In this document: piece after piece, positions 62,536 to 64,000 of the stretch
Layout of the letters: every line of letters starts with the position of its first letter
Numbering within the stretch: the first letter of the stretch is position 1
NCBI RefSeq assembly: GCF_009755665.1
Contig: NZ_CP046622.1
Span: 1,116,001-1,180,000, forward strand
Length of the DNA stretch: 64,000 bases
Reading direction: 5' to 3'
DNA from: Variovorax paradoxus
Lineage (GTDB): Bacteria; Pseudomonadota; Gammaproteobacteria; Burkholderiales; Burkholderiaceae_C
Program-made: the position numbers and the translations under genes
Notes under the pieces: generated by a model
The model's input: the letters and a program-made list of their open reading frames with translations, nothing else
Told to the model about the DNA's origin: nothing
Databases searched by the model: none

Positions 62536-64000
62536 TTACTCGCGTGTGACCCGCAACAGCTCGGCGCGCGACGTGATGCCGGCCTGCACCAGCCGCTCGC
62601 CGTCCTCGCGCATGGAGCGCAGGCCGCCGCGGGCGCCGGCTTCGAAGAGCTGGCTCTCGGCGGCCTTGCCGTGAATCAGCGCTTGCACTTCGTCGTCGGC
62701 CACCAGCAATTCGAAGATGCCAGTGCGGCCCTGGTAGCCGGTCTGGCCGCAAACCTCGCAGCCGGCGCCACCGCATGCCGTGCACACCTTGCGCACCAGG
62801 CGCTGGGCCAGCACGCCCAGGAGCGACGAGCTCAAGAGGAACGGTTCCACGCCCATGTCGGTGAGGCGCGTGACGGCACTGACCGAGTCGTTCGTGTGTA
62901 GCGTGGCGAGCACCAGGTGGCCGGTGAGCGAAGCCTGGATGGCGATCTGCGCGGTTTCGAAATCGCGGATTTCGCCGATCATGATCACGTCCGGGTCCTG
63001 CCGCAGGATGGCGCGCAGCGCCTTCGCAAACGTGAGCTCGATCTTGGCGTTGATCTGTGTCTGGCCCACGCCCGGCAGCTCGTACTCGATGGGGTCTTCC
63101 ACCGTCATGATGTTGCTGCGGCTCGCGTCGAGCCGGGCCAGCGCGGCGTACAGCGTGGTGGTCTTGCCCGAGCCGGTCGGGCCGGTCACCAGGATGATGC
63201 CGTGCGGCTGTGCGATGAGTTTTTCAAAGCGCTCCAGCGTATCGCCCTGCATGCCGACGGATTCGAGCGTGAGCTTCGATTCGGTCTTGTCCAGGAGGCG
63301 CAGCACCGCGCGTTCTCCGTGGGCGCTTGGCAGCGTCGAAACGCGCACGTCGACCGCGCGGGTGCCGATGCGAAGGCTGATGCGGCCATCCTGCGGCAGC
63401 CGCTTCTCGGAAATGTCGAGGTCGGCCATGATCTTCAGGCGCGAGATCAGCGCGGCGTGCAGCGCGCGGTTGGGCTGCACCACCTCGCGCAGCGTGCCGT
63501 CGATGCGAAAGCGCACGGACGAAGTGCGCTCATAGGGCTCGATATGAATGTCGCTCGCGCCGTCGCGCGCGGCTTGCGTGAGCAGCGCATTCAGCATGCG
63601 GATGATGGGTGCATCGCCCGCGCTTTCGAGCAGATCTTCGACCGCGGGCAGTTCCTGCATCATGCGCGAGAGGTCGGCGTCGCTCTGCACCTCGCTCACC
63701 ACCGCGGCGGCGCTCGATTCGCCCTGCGCATAGGCCGCGCTGATGCGCTGCGCCAGCGGACCGTCGGCCAGCACTTCGAAGGCCTGCACGCCGTACTTGC
63801 GCGTGACTTCGCCGAGCGCGCTGCGCGAGGGATGGCTCGACATCCACAGCGTGTAGCGACCATCGTCGGCCTCTTCGAGCAGCAACTGCTGGCTGCGTGC
63901 GAACGCGTAGGGCAGGGGGTGGCGCATGGGCAGGATCGGCGGTGCGTTTTCGTAGGGGCGGCGGGCCGCGGCGTCAGGGCAATTCGCGCGAGCTGGTCGG
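62536..64000 (-). CDS. gspE: Type II secretion system ATPase GspE (partial at right edge)
   Basis: A hexameric cytoplasmic ATPase that drives type II secretion. Visible: N1E-like domain, DIHIEPYERTSSVRFRIDG, Walker A GPTGSGKTTTLYAAL, Asp box EDPIEYELPGVGQTQ, Walker B-region IRDFETAQIA and a four-cysteine zinc site (VCTACGGAGCEVCGQ). The first in-window ATG is at 63927 (463 residues), but it has no ribosome site and the frame stays open with protein-like sequence to the edge, so the true start is probably just outside. Confidence 0.92.
   Translation of the reverse strand, partial: RPARANCPDAAARRPYENAPPILPMRHPLPYAFARSQQLLLEEADDGRYTLWMSSHPSRSALGEVTRKYGVQAFEVLADGPLAQRISAAYAQGESSAAAVVSEVQSDADLSRMMQELPAVEDLLESAGDAPIIRMLNALLTQAARDGASDIHIEPYERTSSVRFRIDGTLREVVQPNRALHAALISRLKIMADLDISEKRLPQDGRISLRIGTRAVDVRVSTLPSAHGERAVLRLLDKTESKLTLESVGMQGDTLERFEKLIAQPHGIILVTGPTGSGKTTTLYAALARLDASRSNIMTVEDPIEYELPGVGQTQINAKIELTFAKALRAILRQDPDVIMIGEIRDFETAQIAIQASLTGHLVLATLHTNDSVSAVTRLTDMGVEPFLLSSSLLGVLAQRLVRKVCTACGGAGCEVCGQTGYQGRTGIFELLVADDEVQALIHGKAAESQLFEAGARGGLRSMREDGERLVQAGITSRAELLRVTRE

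Overview
The window is uniformly GC-rich DNA in the style of a soil or rhizosphere betaproteobacterium. The paired cyanophycin synthetases with their dedicated ABC transporter, the Azospirillum-type L-arabinose pathway, the chvE-gguAB transporter and the general gene style all point to the Comamonadaceae, most likely Variovorax. This assignment is by recognition, not by any search. I see no rRNA, tRNA, CRISPR array, phage or IS element. Both edges cut genes: a manganese catalase on the left and gspE on the right.

Layout. 1-3.1 kb: Mn-catalase tail, a thioredoxin-reductase-like flavoprotein, a zinc alcohol dehydrogenase and a small membrane-anchored protein. 3.1-8.8 kb (minus strand): an ABC exporter preceded by one very long ORF that joins a clan GH-A glycosidase, a GT4-like glycosyltransferase and a UDP-galactopyranose-mutase-like flavoprotein. 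9-15.2 kb: recQ, a lytic transglycosylase, a Na+/H+ antiporter-like protein and a lipoprotein alpha/beta hydrolase. 15.2-19.2 kb: an operon of XRE-cupin regulator, GNAT, an alpha-helical-barrel protein and galM, with what looks like a leaderless, autoregulated promoter.

19.2-34.9 kb is a complete non-phosphorylative L-arabinose locus: lactonase, SDR sugar dehydrogenase, GbpR-type LysR regulator, semialdehyde dehydrogenase, arabinonate dehydratase and 2-keto-3-deoxy-arabinonate dehydratase. Two sugar ABC transporters are interleaved within it (YtfQ-ChvE-GguA-GguB-YtfR-YtfT-YjfF), so pyranose and furanose forms may both be imported and oxidised to 2-oxoglutarate. 34.9-44.3 kb is a cyanophycin region: two divergent-function synthetases (one with a degenerate Mur-ligase P-loop), two small secreted paralogues downstream, and divergently a cyanophycin-associated ABC transporter plus a DUF1854 protein. 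queC and an SbmA/YddA-like transporter follow.

46.9-53.9 kb is a phosphonate island: a PhnZ-like HD oxygenase, and divergently an aminoethylphosphonate ABC transporter, a TIGR03364-type flavin oxidoreductase and PhnX, ending in a strong terminator. No PhnW transaminase is present, so the flavoenzyme is the natural candidate to make phosphonoacetaldehyde. A good Pho-box match precedes the transporter. 53.9-60.2 kb: a 44-residue lipoprotein, an MFS transporter, and a unit of a small lipoprotein plus two tandem Tat-exported phosphocholine-type phospholipases C. 60.4-64 kb: a 5'-nucleotidase behind gspE-gspF of a type II secretion system.

Several intergenic spacers carry palindromic repeat elements, one of which has become coding sequence at the N-terminus of yjfF. 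Phosphate scavenging (phospholipases, phosphonate uptake, Pho boxes) and storage or use of nitrogen and carbon (cyanophycin, arabinose) are the two themes of the window.
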